64,000 bases of DNA. It comes from an uncultured Erysipelotrichaceae bacterium (GTDB lineage: Bacteria > Bacillota_I > Bacilli_A > Erysipelotrichales > Erysipelotrichaceae). Numbering within the stretch: the first letter of the stretch is position 1; each line of letters opens with the position of its first letter. This document shows, one piece after another, positions 7,942-16,472 of this stretch. The notes below the pieces were generated by a model, which was given only the letters and a program-made list of their open reading frames with translations, had not been told where the DNA came from and ran no database searches. The stretch covers positions 21,525 to 85,524 of the forward strand of contig CANOSP010000006.1 of NCBI GenBank assembly GCA_947569705.1, read 5' to 3'. The position numbers and the translations under genes were made by a program.

Positions 7942-9454
7942 TAAAACCGAACGCATGAATGAATTGCTGGATGCTTACGGCAGTCTGCTTACCGATAAGC
8001 AACTGGATATTCTCAAGCTGTATTATGAAGAAGATTTTTCATTATCGGAAATTGCCGAGCTTCAGCACATTTCAAGAGCAGCGGTCAGCGATCATTTAAA
8101 GCGCAGTGAAAAAGCGTTGGATGAATATGAAGCAAAGCTGAAAATTGTTTTCGGCAATCAACAGCGCCGTATGCTTTATGAAGCAATGAGAGCATTAGAC
8201 AATCAAAAAATCAATCAGTATATAAACGCGTTGGAAGCGATAGATAATCAGGAGGATATTATGACAAAAATTATTTCCGTAAACGCAGGAAGCTCATCTT
8301 TGAAGTTTCAATTATTTGAAATGCCGCAGGAACACGTATTAACCAGCGGTAATATGGAACGAATCGGTTTAGAAGAAGGAATCTTTACCATCAAGGTCAA
8401 CGGAGAAAAGGTTACGAAAAAATTACCGATCGAGGATCATGCGAAAGCAGTTGCACTGTTAATGAATGCACTTGTAGAACACAAGATCGTTTCCTCATTA
8501 GAAGAGATCAAGGGAGTCGGTCATCGTGTTGTTCAGGGCGGTGATTACAGCAGCAGCCATGTGATTGATGATACGGTAGAGCAGGTAATCGTAGATATGT
8601 CTGAGTTGGCGCCGCTGCATAATCCGGCCGGTTTAGTCGGTTATCGAGCTTTTAAGGAAGCACTGCCGAGTGCCGGACATGTCGCAGTATTTGATACGGC
8701 TTTCCATCAGACGATGGGACAGGAAAGCTATTTATATCCGGTGCCGATGAGCTGGTATCGCGATTATAAGATTCGTCGCTACGGCTATCACGGTACAAGC
8801 CATCAGTATGTATCACAGCGCTGTGCCGAATTGATGAATAAAAATATTGAGGATTTAAAAATAATTACTTGTCATTTGGGTAACGGTGCCAGCATTTCTG
8901 CGGTTGACGGCGGCAAGTGCATCAATACTTCAATGGGCTTTACACCGTTGGCGGGCATTATGATGGGAACACGCTGCGGCGATATTGATCCGGCAATTGT
9001 CTGTTATATGATGAAGAAAACAGGAATGAGTGCAGAGGAAATGGATACCGTACTGAATAAGGAAAGCGGAATGCTCGGAATCAGCGGTATTTCCAGTGAT
9101 GCTCGTGATATTGAAAAAGCATGTGAGGAAGGCAAGGAAGGTGCGATCATCGCTACCGATCTTTATGTAAATCGCATTATCAATACCGTAGGCGGCTACT
9201 TTGCGCAGCTCGGCGGTGTTGATGCGATTGTATTTGCCGGCGGTATCGGTGAAAATGATCATAAAATTCGCCGTTTAGTATGCGAAAAGCTGGAAAGCGC
9301 ATTAGGCGTTAAGATTGACAAAGAATTAAATGCGCAGACACGCGGTGTTGAAAAGCAGTTAAGCACCGATGAAAGCAAGGTCAGCGTATGGTTGATTCCG
9401 ACCGATGAAGAGCTTGTAATCGCTCGTGATACCTATCAGTTGTTAGGCTTCTGA
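7928..9454 (+). CDS. ylxM: YlxM-like HTH protein in one continuous frame with acetate kinase
   Basis: The first 111 codons encode a complete YlxM/p13-like protein: a sigma-region-4-type helix-turn-helix (LTDKQLDILKLYYEEDFSLS, then a segment ending in ISRAAVSDHLKRSEK) and a helical C-terminus. YlxM proteins are normally about 105-115 residues, sit beside ftsY/ffh and are associated with the SRP pathway. Here no stop codon follows; the frame runs straight into acetate kinase (Met112), giving a potential 508-residue fusion. A strong internal Shine-Dalgarno before codon 112 means free AckA is also likely to be made. What is seen is frame continuity; whether the fusion protein exists is inference. 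Confidence 0.75.
   Translation: MEALDKTERMNELLDAYGSLLTDKQLDILKLYYEEDFSLSEIAELQHISRAAVSDHLKRSEKALDEYEAKLKIVFGNQQRRMLYEAMRALDNQKINQYINALEAIDNQEDIMTKIISVNAGSSSLKFQLFEMPQEHVLTSGNMERIGLEEGIFTIKVNGEKVTKKLPIEDHAKAVALLMNALVEHKIVSSLEEIKGVGHRVVQGGDYSSSHVIDDTVEQVIVDMSELAPLHNPAGLVGYRAFKEALPSAGHVAVFDTAFHQTMGQESYLYPVPMSWYRDYKIRRYGYHGTSHQYVSQRCAELMNKNIEDLKIITCHLGNGASISAVDGGKCINTSMGFTPLAGIMMGTRCGDIDPAIVCYMMKKTGMSAEEMDTVLNKESGMLGISGISSDARDIEKACEEGKEGAIIATDLYVNRIINTVGGYFAQLGGVDAIVFAGGIGENDHKIRRLVCEKLESALGVKIDKELNAQTRGVEKQLSTDESKVSVWLIPTDEELVIARDTYQLLGF
8250..8263 (+). promoter_or_regulatory. Internal ribosome binding site and start for ackA
   Basis: AGGAGG at 8250-8255 lies five bases before the ATG at 8261, inside the end of the ylxM coding frame. 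It decides that acetate kinase can start independently at 8261. Confidence 0.8.
8261..9454 (+). CDS. ackA: Acetate kinase
   Basis: 397 residues, the normal length. It interconverts acetyl phosphate plus ADP with acetate plus ATP and is the substrate-level phosphorylation step of fermentation. Family motifs: NAGSSSLKFQLFE at residues 7-19, GHRVVQGGD, PLHNPAG, DTAFHQTM, RRYGYHGTSHQYVS, HLGNGASISAV, GMLGISG and FAGGIGEN. The start was chosen for its length and its Shine-Dalgarno. It is in frame with, and not separated by a stop from, the preceding ylxM frame. No phosphotransacetylase gene is adjacent. Confidence 0.95.
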   Translation: MTKIISVNAGSSSLKFQLFEMPQEHVLTSGNMERIGLEEGIFTIKVNGEKVTKKLPIEDHAKAVALLMNALVEHKIVSSLEEIKGVGHRVVQGGDYSSSHVIDDTVEQVIVDMSELAPLHNPAGLVGYRAFKEALPSAGHVAVFDTAFHQTMGQESYLYPVPMSWYRDYKIRRYGYHGTSHQYVSQRCAELMNKNIEDLKIITCHLGNGASISAVDGGKCINTSMGFTPLAGIMMGTRCGDIDPAIVCYMMKKTGMSAEEMDTVLNKESGMLGISGISSDARDIEKACEEGKEGAIIATDLYVNRIINTVGGYFAQLGGVDAIVFAGGIGENDHKIRRLVCEKLESALGVKIDKELNAQTRGVEKQLSTDESKVSVWLIPTDEELVIARDTYQLLGF

Positions 9455-9455
9455 T

Positions 9456-10406
9456 ATGCATCGCCTATTTGAATGTATCGAGGAATACGATACGATCACC
9501 TTATTTCGTCATACCGGTGCCGATGCCGATGCACTCGGTGCTCAGTTTGGCTTAAAGCAATGGATCAATGACACATATCCGCAGAAAAAGGTTTATGCGC
9601 TCGGAACCTCGGTAGGCTCCGCTGCCGCTCATTATCCAAGCATCGATGAAGCATCGGATGAGATCATTCAAAGGTCATTAGCCATTATTTTAGATACAGC
9701 AAATGCTTCTCGCATTGATGATCAGCGTTGCTTAAATGCGGCCTTCAGAATCAAGGTTGATCATCATATCTTGGTGGATCGCTATGCCGATATTGAATAT
9801 ATTGAGGATCGCAAAGGCGCTACCTGTGAAATCTTGGCAAATATGTTTCAAGAAAAGGGTGAAACGCTCTCTAAGCAGTGTGCGGAATATTTATACAGCG
9901 GCTTAATCGCGGATACTTTGCAATTTTCAATAAATGCGACAACACCGCAAATGTTAAGAACCGCTGCTTATTTGGTTGAGCAGGGCGTAGATGTTGCGAA
10001 AATCAATGAACAGAATTTCTCTAAGAGTTTAAGGGAATATCGCTATGAAACTTATATCAGGGAACATGTACAGCTGATTGATGAGCATATTGCCTTCTGT
10101 AAGATCACAAAAGCAGAATATGAACAGTTTGGCTTGTCCTATAATGTAGCGAAAGAGAAAACATATGCGTTGAGCCATGTTAATGAATTTTTTGCATGGG
10201 TCTTATTTGTGGAAAGCACAGACAGTACATGCGAATTGCCGTTGTTTAATGCTTCGATTCGATCTCGCAATGTGATGATCAATGATATTGCGATGAAATT
10301 TAACGGCGGTGGGCATCGTTATGCCTGCGGTGCTAAAAACTTAAATGAAGCACAAATCACGGAGTTGTTACAACAGCTTTCACAGCGTATTAACAATAAG
10401 GGATAA
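9456..10406 (+). CDS. nrnA: DHH/DHHA1 phosphoesterase, NrnA-like oligoribonuclease/pAp phosphatase
   Basis: 316 residues of the DHH-DHHA1 family that degrades nanoRNAs, pAp or cyclic-dinucleotide breakdown products. Metal-binding motifs are visible: HTGADADALG near residue 18 (motif I, usually HxxPDxDxxGS), LDTANASRID (motif II), KVDHHILVD (the DHH motif) and GLIADTLQF. The C-terminal DHHA1 domain ends with FNGGGHRYACGA, the substrate-binding glycine-rich loop. It starts one base after the ackA stop, so it is co-transcribed with it; the Shine-Dalgarno is weak. Assignment to NrnA rather than another DHH subfamily comes from length and context. Confidence 0.85.
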   Translation: MHRLFECIEEYDTITLFRHTGADADALGAQFGLKQWINDTYPQKKVYALGTSVGSAAAHYPSIDEASDEIIQRSLAIILDTANASRIDDQRCLNAAFRIKVDHHILVDRYADIEYIEDRKGATCEILANMFQEKGETLSKQCAEYLYSGLIADTLQFSINATTPQMLRTAAYLVEQGVDVAKINEQNFSKSLREYRYETYIREHVQLIDEHIAFCKITKAEYEQFGLSYNVAKEKTYALSHVNEFFAWVLFVESTDSTCELPLFNASIRSRNVMINDIAMKFNGGGHRYACGAKNLNEAQITELLQQLSQRINNKG

Positions 10407-10595
10407 TTGCCTAACGGCAGTATCTCTTTTTTTATCAATATATCTTATAATTATTACTGTCGTTTAATCTCATTGTGCATTCCTATGTGTAATGAGACAT
10501 TATGATTCATTTCATCAAAAGGATGCGAAAGGAAAGCAAATACCGCTACAAACAAAAAAGCAACCGTCGGTTGACACATTGCATGAGCTTAGTTG

Positions 10596-10625
10596 GTGGT
10601 ACGCAACCTCATAAAGTGGTACTAT
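10596..10625 (+). promoter_or_regulatory. Putative operator repeats and extended -10 promoter of the XRE gene
   Basis: GTGGTAC occurs twice, at 10596-10602 and 10616-10622, exactly 20 bp apart. The second copy overlaps an extended -10, TGGTACTAT at 10617-10625. This is the layout of an autoregulated repressor promoter. A further palindrome (CAACCG-T-CGGTTG, 10561-10573) lies upstream. Confidence 0.45.
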
Positions 10626-10660
10626 ATGAATCATGATAAGCATTGAAGGAGGAATTTATC

Positions 10661-11656
10661 ATGAAATTTGCCGATAAATTGATTCAGCTGCGTAAGCAAG
10701 CCGGCTGGTCACAAGAAGAATTAGCTGAACAAATGGATGTCACAAGACAATCTGTTTCTAAGTGGGAAGGAATGCAGGCTGTACCCGACATTGAAAAAAT
10801 AGTCCGTCTTTCGGAATTATTCAATGTCAGTACCGATTATCTATTAAAGGATGAGAGCTGCGATGAGAGTGGTACAATCATATCGGAAGATCGATCCCGA
10901 TTAAGACGCGTTACCATGGAAGAAGCTGTTGCTTTTCTTCATGTAAAAGCAGTAACTGCGAGAGAAATCGCATTAGCTGTTTTTCTGTGTATTTTGGCGC
11001 CGCTCTGCTTATTGATACTGGGGGGTGTCAGTGAAATACCCGATTATGATTTGAGCGAAAATGCCGCAGGCGGAATCGGAATGATTGTACTGTTAAGCTT
11101 TATAAGTGCTGCGGTTAGTGTATTCATTTCCGCAGGCAGAAAAACAGCGCCGTTTGAGTTTTTAGAAAAAGAAATATTTGAAACCGAATACGGAGTCAAA
11201 AAGATGGTTGAAGAACGGAAGGAACAATTCAGCGGAACGTATACAAAATATAATATGATAGGATCAGCACTTTGTATCATGGCATTGGTTCCGCTGTTTT
11301 TGGGAGTTATTTTTGATGAGGATAATGTAATATTGATGGCGATGATGCTCTGTGCTTCTTTTGTTATTGCCGGTATCGGTATTATCTTCTTTATCAACGG
11401 CGGTATTCAATGGGCAAGCTATGAAAAATTATTACAAGAAGGAGATTACGCAAAAACAAAAAAAGAATTTCGCACAGTATCATCAGCGATCGCAAGTGCC
11501 TATTGGTTAATTGTTACAGCGCTCTATCTAGGTTACAGCTTATTGACGAATCAATGGGAATACAGTTGGATCATATGGGTTTTGGCAGGGGTATTATATC
11601 CTGTTGTAATAATGGTGATTCAATTGTTTCATAAAAGTGCTAAAGAAAGTGATTAA
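10661..11656 (+). CDS. XRE-family transcriptional regulator with C-terminal membrane domain
   Basis: 331 residues. The N-terminal 60 residues form an XRE helix-turn-helix (LIQLRKQAGWSQEELAEQM ... TRQSVSKWE) followed by SELFNVSTDYLL, the standard end of such domains. From about residue 105 there are six predicted membrane helices in pairs, separated by a charged cytoplasmic loop, so the DNA-binding head is membrane-tethered. The ATG at 10661 has AAGGAGG eight bases upstream; a TTG start further upstream is not needed. No target is known. The protein may sense envelope or small-molecule signals and probably regulates itself, judging from the repeats in its promoter. Confidence 0.85.
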   Translation: MKFADKLIQLRKQAGWSQEELAEQMDVTRQSVSKWEGMQAVPDIEKIVRLSELFNVSTDYLLKDESCDESGTIISEDRSRLRRVTMEEAVAFLHVKAVTAREIALAVFLCILAPLCLLILGGVSEIPDYDLSENAAGGIGMIVLLSFISAAVSVFISAGRKTAPFEFLEKEIFETEYGVKKMVEERKEQFSGTYTKYNMIGSALCIMALVPLFLGVIFDEDNVILMAMMLCASFVIAGIGIIFFINGGIQWASYEKLLQEGDYAKTKKEFRTVSSAIASAYWLIVTALYLGYSLLTNQWEYSWIIWVLAGVLYPVVIMVIQLFHKSAKESD

Positions 11657-11678
11657 TTATCATGCGGATGTGTATTTG

Positions 11679-11687
11679 TGTTATAAT
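11679..11687 (+). promoter_or_regulatory. Extended -10 promoter
   Basis: TGTTATAAT, 38 bases before the ATG of the SnoaL-like gene. Confidence 0.65.
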
Positions 11688-11724
11688 GTTCAAAGTGATA
11701 CAATGATCAAATGAGGTGTTGGTT

Positions 11725-12093
11725 ATGAATATTCGAGCATTTTGGAACGCGGTATTGGCACAGAATGAACAAGAAATAAGAAAATATTTTCATAAGGATG
11801 CTTATGTCAAATGGCACTGTACAAATGAACAATTTACCGTGGATGAATTTATGACAGCGAATTGTGAATATCCCGGTGATTGGGACGGTGAAATCGAACG
11901 TATCGAAAAAATGGATGATTTACTTATCACAGTGGTGCGGGTTTATCCAAAGGATCAATCTGTTTCTTTTCATGTGACCTCATTTTTCAAAATAAAAGAT
12001 GATCAAATACAATCGGTTGATGAATACTGGGCGGATGACGGTATTGCACCGAAATGGCGCATTGATAAGCAAATAGGTAAAGCGATAAAGTAA
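11725..12093 (+). CDS. SnoaL-like (nuclear transport factor 2 fold) protein
   Basis: A 122-residue cytoplasmic protein. The pattern FWNAVLAQNEQEIRKYFHKDAYVKW, then alternating strands and a C-terminal SVDEYWADDG segment, is that of NTF2/SnoaL-like single-domain proteins, which form cone-shaped dimers with a central pocket. Specific function cannot be deduced; homologues include small-molecule isomerases and binding proteins. The ATG at 11725 follows GAGGTG by six bases, favouring it over an upstream GTG. It has its own promoter and stands as a single gene between the XRE regulator and dnaE. Confidence 0.75.
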   Translation: MNIRAFWNAVLAQNEQEIRKYFHKDAYVKWHCTNEQFTVDEFMTANCEYPGDWDGEIERIEKMDDLLITVVRVYPKDQSVSFHVTSFFKIKDDQIQSVDEYWADDGIAPKWRIDKQIGKAIK

Positions 12094-12203
12094 TCATACT
12101 GCGGCTGCCCTTATGTATATTATGATTATTCGAATGAAATACATAAGACAAATAATAAACACAATTTAATTTTGTATATAAGGAAACGAAACAGGTAAAG
12201 ATA

Positions 12204-12212
12204 TGATATAAT
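12204..12212 (+). promoter_or_regulatory. Extended -10 promoter of dnaE
   Basis: TGATATAAT, a perfect extended -10, lies 24 bases before the dnaE ATG. Confidence 0.65.
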
Positions 12213-12236
12213 GATACAAAGAAAGCAGGTGTTGTC

Positions 12237-15200
12237 ATGAGTGTTCATCTTCATGTCAGAAGCTGTTATACGCTGTTGAATTCTACATTAAGAATACCTG
12301 ATATCGTATCGCTCGCAAAGACGAACGGATATACATCGGTTGCGTTATGCGACAAACAGGTCATGCATGGTGCGGCTGCTTTTTATCATGAAGCGAAAAA
12401 GCAGGGGATACATGCGATTTTCGGTATGGAATGTGACTGTACTCATGAGGATATGTTGTGCAATCTTTTATTGCTGGCGTGTGATGATATAGGCTATCAA
12501 GATCTTTTGGCGTTATCCACTCGTTATAATACCGATCGAACACAGGTCACATTATCGGAATTAAAGGATTATACAACTCACTGTATCGTATTGAACGGCG
12601 GTGATCATTCAGCCTTAGAGGCAGCGATTGTGAAAGAGGATGAAGCTAAGATTAAATCGCTTCTGACATTATATCGTGATAACTTTACATCGTTTTATTG
12701 TGCGATTGCTTGTAATGATTCCGGCTTGCTGCGAATTAAAAATCTATTGTTAAAAAAATGTGCGCAGGAACTGAATATTTCAACTTGTGCGCTGTCCCGC
12801 GTCTATTACGGCAGTAAAGAAGATGAGGAGAGCTATAAAATTCTTTGTGCAATTGATCAGGGGGTCGCTTTACAGGATAAAACACTGAATTATGCACCGA
12901 GACGCTATTTCAGAAGTCCAAAGGAAATGCAGGATCTTTATGAAGCAGATGATTTACAAATGACTGATGCAATTGCGAGTCAATGTCAGGTCAGCTTTCA
13001 GTTTAATCATGTACATTTACCGCATTTTAAAAACAAGCTGAATATATCCAGTGAGGAATATTTGCGTAAGCTGTGCTATAAAGGCTTAGCGAAGCGTATG
13101 AATTTTAAGAATATTCCTACTGAATATAAGCAACGGCTTGACTATGAACTTCAAGTAATCATATCAATGAACTATGCCGATTATTTTTTAATCGTTTATG
13201 ATTTTATTCGTTATGCGCGAACTCAAGGTATCTATGTCGGCCCGGGTCGAGGAAGCGCTGCCGGATCTCTTGTCGCATACTGCTTAGGTATTACGCATGT
13301 CGATCCGATTCAATATCAACTGCTGTTTGAGCGCTTTTTAAATCCTGAGCGTATTTCTATGCCTGATATTGATACGGATTTTCCTGATAACCGTCGTAAT
13401 GAGGTTATCGATTATGTGCGTGATTTATACGGCAAGGACCATGTCGCTCATATTATTACCTTTAACACGCTGGGAGCGAAGCAGGTGCTGCGTGATATAG
13501 GCAAGGTCATGCGCGTTAATCAGCGCGATATTGATATGTTGTGTAAGCAGATTCCGTTTTTTCCGAAAGTGACGTTACAATATGCCTATGAACAAAATCC
13601 ACGCTTTAAACAAATGGTGAATTCTTCCAAACAGCTGCGGCATATTTATGATAAAGCATTAAAGCTGGAAGGACTTCCCAGACACGCCTCGCTCCATGCC
13701 GGCGGAATTGTCTTTTCAGCTGAACCGATTACATCGATTTGTCCGTTGATTGAGGTGGATGAGGGCATGTGTGCGACCCAGTTTACAATGGAGTATTTAG
13801 AAGAATTGGGTTTAATTAAAATGGATTTTTTAGGGTTGCGCAATTTAACGATCATAGATGAAATTGTGCATATGATTAATAAGGACCGCACGGAACCGTT
13901 TAATATTATGAAAATCCCTTTGAATGATAAAAAGAGCTATGAACTGTTATGTCAATGTGATACTGTCGGTATATTTCAGTTGGAATCAGAGGGAATTAAA
14001 AACTTGATCAGACAGCTGCAGCCGCGAGAATTTGAGGATATTGTTGCGACGATTGCGCTTTTTCGACCCGGACCGATGGAAAATATTCCCGAGTATTTAA
14101 AGCGCAAGAAAAATCCGCAATATATCGATTATATCCATCCGAGTCTGAAACCGATTTTGGAACATACCTACGGCATTATGATCTATCAGGAACAGATTAT
14201 GCAGGTTTCACAAAAAATGGCAGGCTTTTCGCTTGCCAAGGCCGATAATCTGCGCAAGGCAATCAGTAAAAAACATCGTAATGAAATACGTCAGCTGGAA
14301 ACTGAATTTATAGAAGGATCTGTGAAACAGGGGTATAAGAAAGAATTGGCAAAGCATGTGTATGAGTTGATTATGAAGTTTGCGAATTACGGCTTTAATC
14401 GCTCTCATTCGGTAGCTTATGCACTTGTTGCTTATCAGCTTGCCTATTTAAAGGCTAATTATCCGTTGTATTTTTTCTGTTCTTTGTTAAACAGTGTGAT
14501 CGGTTCGGAAACAAAATCAAGTGAATATATTTTTGAGGCGAAGAAGCGGGGAATTCATGTATCAGTGCCTTCTGTCAATTCTTCACAAGCTCATTATGTT
14601 ATCGAAGGAACAAAACTGCGTTTTCCTTTGACAGCGATTAAAAATATCGGATCGGCTGTGTGCAGTTCTATTGTAGAGGAGCGAAATGCGCACGGAAGCT
14701 ATAGTGATTATTTTGATTTCATTGCGCGCATGATTACTAAAAAGGTCAATAAAAAAACAGTTGAGACATTGATTCATGCCGGTGCCTTGGATTGTTTTAA
14801 GATTAATCGTGCATCACTGCTTGCGACAATGGATGATGCATTTCGTTACGGTGATTTGGTAAAGGTGGAAGATGAGAATCAGATTATGATTAAATTTGAT
14901 TTAGTCAGTAAGCCGGCTATGAAAACAATGCGTGATCATGCGGCGATTCGTTCGATGAAGGAGCGGGAAGTCATCGGCTTTTATCTGTCCGAACATCCGA
15001 TTGCACAGCTTCGCAAGGATGTCGATGCTTCGCTTCAGCCACTGATCAGCTTAAGTGCAAAGCGCGGATATATACGGTTTTTATGTTATTTAGAGCGTAC
15101 TCGTGAGCATCGTACCAAAAACGGTGAACTGATGATGTTTGGTGTCGGTGCAGATGACAGCGGTAAAATCGATTTGGTGATTTTTCCAAAAAGCTATCAA

Positions 15201-15326
15201 CAGTATCGTGATATTCTGCTGAAAGGGAATTATCTGTTAATCGATGCGATGAAGAAAGAGGAACACTCTTGCATTGTTAATAAAATTGTTCATATCGCAG
15301 CGTATGAGGCAGACAATGAGAAATGA
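12237..15326 (+). CDS. dnaE: DNA polymerase III alpha subunit (DnaE type)
   Basis: A C-family replicative polymerase of 1029 residues, of the DnaE rather than PolC type: there is no inserted exonuclease domain. The N-terminal PHP domain (HLHVRSCYTLLN) is partly degenerate, as in other Gram-positive DnaE proteins. The polymerase core has GPGRGSAAGSLVAYCLGIT and the catalytic MPDIDTDFPD near residue 375-385. Later come a helix-hairpin-helix region (GSAVCSSIVEERNAHG) and a C-terminal OB fold. In Firmicutes DnaE extends RNA primers before handing over to PolC and supports translesion synthesis. It is slightly shorter than B. subtilis DnaE (about 1115). Confidence 0.95.
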   Translation: MSVHLHVRSCYTLLNSTLRIPDIVSLAKTNGYTSVALCDKQVMHGAAAFYHEAKKQGIHAIFGMECDCTHEDMLCNLLLLACDDIGYQDLLALSTRYNTDRTQVTLSELKDYTTHCIVLNGGDHSALEAAIVKEDEAKIKSLLTLYRDNFTSFYCAIACNDSGLLRIKNLLLKKCAQELNISTCALSRVYYGSKEDEESYKILCAIDQGVALQDKTLNYAPRRYFRSPKEMQDLYEADDLQMTDAIASQCQVSFQFNHVHLPHFKNKLNISSEEYLRKLCYKGLAKRMNFKNIPTEYKQRLDYELQVIISMNYADYFLIVYDFIRYARTQGIYVGPGRGSAAGSLVAYCLGITHVDPIQYQLLFERFLNPERISMPDIDTDFPDNRRNEVIDYVRDLYGKDHVAHIITFNTLGAKQVLRDIGKVMRVNQRDIDMLCKQIPFFPKVTLQYAYEQNPRFKQMVNSSKQLRHIYDKALKLEGLPRHASLHAGGIVFSAEPITSICPLIEVDEGMCATQFTMEYLEELGLIKMDFLGLRNLTIIDEIVHMINKDRTEPFNIMKIPLNDKKSYELLCQCDTVGIFQLESEGIKNLIRQLQPREFEDIVATIALFRPGPMENIPEYLKRKKNPQYIDYIHPSLKPILEHTYGIMIYQEQIMQVSQKMAGFSLAKADNLRKAISKKHRNEIRQLETEFIEGSVKQGYKKELAKHVYELIMKFANYGFNRSHSVAYALVAYQLAYLKANYPLYFFCSLLNSVIGSETKSSEYIFEAKKRGIHVSVPSVNSSQAHYVIEGTKLRFPLTAIKNIGSAVCSSIVEERNAHGSYSDYFDFIARMITKKVNKKTVETLIHAGALDCFKINRASLLATMDDAFRYGDLVKVEDENQIMIKFDLVSKPAMKTMRDHAAIRSMKEREVIGFYLSEHPIAQLRKDVDASLQPLISLSAKRGYIRFLCYLERTREHRTKNGELMMFGVGADDSGKIDLVIFPKSYQQYRDILLKGNYLLIDAMKKEEHSCIVNKIVHIAAYEADNEK

Positions 15327-15361
15327 TATTATATTACAGCCATGCAAAATGAAAAAAAGAG

Positions 15362-15390
15362 TTGTAATTAAGATGGATTTATGGTAATAT
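15362..15390 (+). promoter_or_regulatory. Promoter of the L21-Prp-L27 operon
   Basis: TTGTAA (15362-15367), a 17-bp spacer and TAATAT (15385-15390), preceded by TGG as an extended -10. Predicted transcription starts near 15397, at the base of the leader RNA. Confidence 0.7.
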
Positions 15391-15395
15391 ACTAC

Positions 15396-15478
15396 GTGTT
15401 GTATGTCCTTTCGGACTTACAACCGCACATAATACGGGCAGTAAGTATGAGTGATCATCTCCGTATGTGGCGAGTCTT
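15396..15478 (+). ncRNA. Ribosomal protein L21 leader RNA
   Basis: A structured 5' leader directly upstream of rplU. GTTGTA and TACAAC close a hairpin with an inner GTCC-TTT-CGGAC stem; CACATAATACGG pairs imperfectly with CCGTATGTGG in a second arm. Position, size and architecture match the Firmicutes L21 leader class, in which L21 is thought to repress its own operon. The boundaries are approximate. Confidence 0.75.
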
Positions 15479-15502
15479 AAGCAAAAGAAGGAGGTGCGAC
15501 AA

Positions 15503-15814
15503 ATGTACGCAATTATTGAAACAGGCGGAAAACAGATCCGTGTTGAAGAAGGTGCAACCATTTTCGTTGAGAAACTGAATGCACAGGAAGGCGAAGAAGT
15601 TGTGTTTGACAAAGTTGTTGTTTATGCAAACAGAACGACTCGTGTAGGTACACCTTATGTAAAGGGTGTTAAGGTTAATGCCAAGGTTGAAAAACAGGGT
15701 AAAGGTAAAAAAATCACTATTTTCAAATACAAGGCTAAAAAAGGCAGCAGCCGTCGTAAACAAGGTCATCGTCAGCCATATACAAAACTGACTGTTACTT
15801 CTATCGAGGCTTAG
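15503..15814 (+). CDS. rplU: 50S ribosomal protein L21
   Basis: 103 residues. Starts [17 protein letters not shown], the universal L21 N-terminus, and contains the conserved [19 protein letters not shown]-binding segment near the C-terminus. It binds 23S rRNA domain I in the large subunit. The ATG at 15503 follows AAGGAGGTG; a longer frame upstream runs through the leader RNA and is not real. First gene of the rplU-prp-rpmA cluster. Confidence 0.97.
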   Translation: MYAIIETGGKQIRVEEGATIFVEKLNAQEGEEVVFDKVVVYANRTTRVGTPYVKGVKVNAKVEKQGKGKKITIFKYKAKKGSSRRKQGHRQPYTKLTVTSIEA

Positions 15815-15820
15815 TCAGAT

Positions 15821-16135
15821 ATGATCAGGATTGACATTGAGCGCAAGCAGAAAATGATATTAAGAATTACAATATCAGGTCATGCGAATGCAGATGTCAA
15901 AGGCAAGGATTTGGTTTGTGCCGGAGTATCCTGTATCGCAATCGGTGCGTTAAATGCGCTGAGTGAACAATGTCCAAACTGTGATTTACGCATGAAGGAA
16001 GGCTTCATCGTAATTACAAACAACCTGTTAAGTGATCACGATGCACAAGTGATGCTGGAAATGCTTCGTGTGCAGTTGGTGACGATGCAGGAGTCTTATA
16101 AAAACTATATTCAAGTAACAGATCAGGAGGTGTGA
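15821..16135 (+). CDS. prp: Ribosomal-processing cysteine protease Prp
   Basis: 104 residues of the Prp (YsxB) family, which removes the N-terminal extension of L27 in Firmicutes. The catalytic dyad is visible: His in ISGHANAD and Cys in [18 protein letters not shown], with the family spacing. It lies between L21 and L27, six bases after rplU, exactly where Prp is found in B. subtilis and S. aureus. The downstream L27 carries the matching substrate sequence, so the pair is likely functional. The Shine-Dalgarno is weak, suggesting coupling to rplU translation. Confidence 0.92.
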   Translation: MIRIDIERKQKMILRITISGHANADVKGKDLVCAGVSCIAIGALNALSEQCPNCDLRMKEGFIVITNNLLSDHDAQVMLEMLRVQLVTMQESYKNYIQVTDQEV

Positions 16136-16137
16136 TT

Positions 16138-16422
16138 ATGAAATTTGTATTAGATATTCAGTTATTCGCTTCTAAAAAGGGAGTAGGTTCTACAAAAAAC
16201 GGTCGTGATTCTCATTCCAAGCGTTTGGGAGCAAAACTTGCAGATGGGCAGCAATGTCATGCCGGCAGTATCATTTATCGTCAGCGTGGGACTAAGATTC
16301 ATCCGGGTACGAATGTAAAGCGTGGCGGTGATGATACCTTATTCGCAACCGTAAACGGTGTTGTGAAATATGAGCGTATGGGTAAGGACCGTAAAAAGGT
16401 TTCCGTTTATCCGGTAGTGTAA
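16138..16422 (+). CDS. rpmA: 50S ribosomal protein L27 with cleavable N-terminal extension
   Basis: 94 residues. The mature N-terminus [15 protein letters not shown] reaches the peptidyl-transferase centre. It is preceded by [10 protein letters not shown], an extension of the type removed by Prp between F and A (LF|ASKKG). The remaining [15 protein letters not shown] and the C-terminus are typical L27. I preferred the ATG at 16138, eight bases after AGGAGG, over the GTG at 16132. A strong hairpin with T-run follows the stop, ahead of obg. Confidence 0.97.
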   Translation: MKFVLDIQLFASKKGVGSTKNGRDSHSKRLGAKLADGQQCHAGSIIYRQRGTKIHPGTNVKRGGDDTLFATVNGVVKYERMGKDRKKVSVYPVV

Positions 16423-16424
16423 TA

Positions 16425-16455
16425 AAAATCCCCGTATCCGGGGATTTTATTTTTG
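16425..16455 (+). terminator. Terminator or attenuator between rpmA and obg
   Basis: AAAATCCCCG and CGGGGATTTT form a ten-pair stem with a TATC loop followed by a T-rich tract. It would end most L27 transcripts; some readthrough may supply obg, since no clear separate promoter is seen. Confidence 0.85.
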
Positions 16456-16472
16456 GAAGTGAGGTGCCAAGC

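Noticed and set aside
10407..10440. A terminator after nrnA (TGCC-TAAC-GGCA then CTCTTTTTTT)
   Set aside because: The stem is only four pairs and is separated from the T tract; plausible but too weak to list as a feature.
15467..15502. Longer N-terminus for L21
   Set aside because: It runs through the end of the leader RNA and the ribosome-binding site; L21 homologues begin MYAIIETGG.
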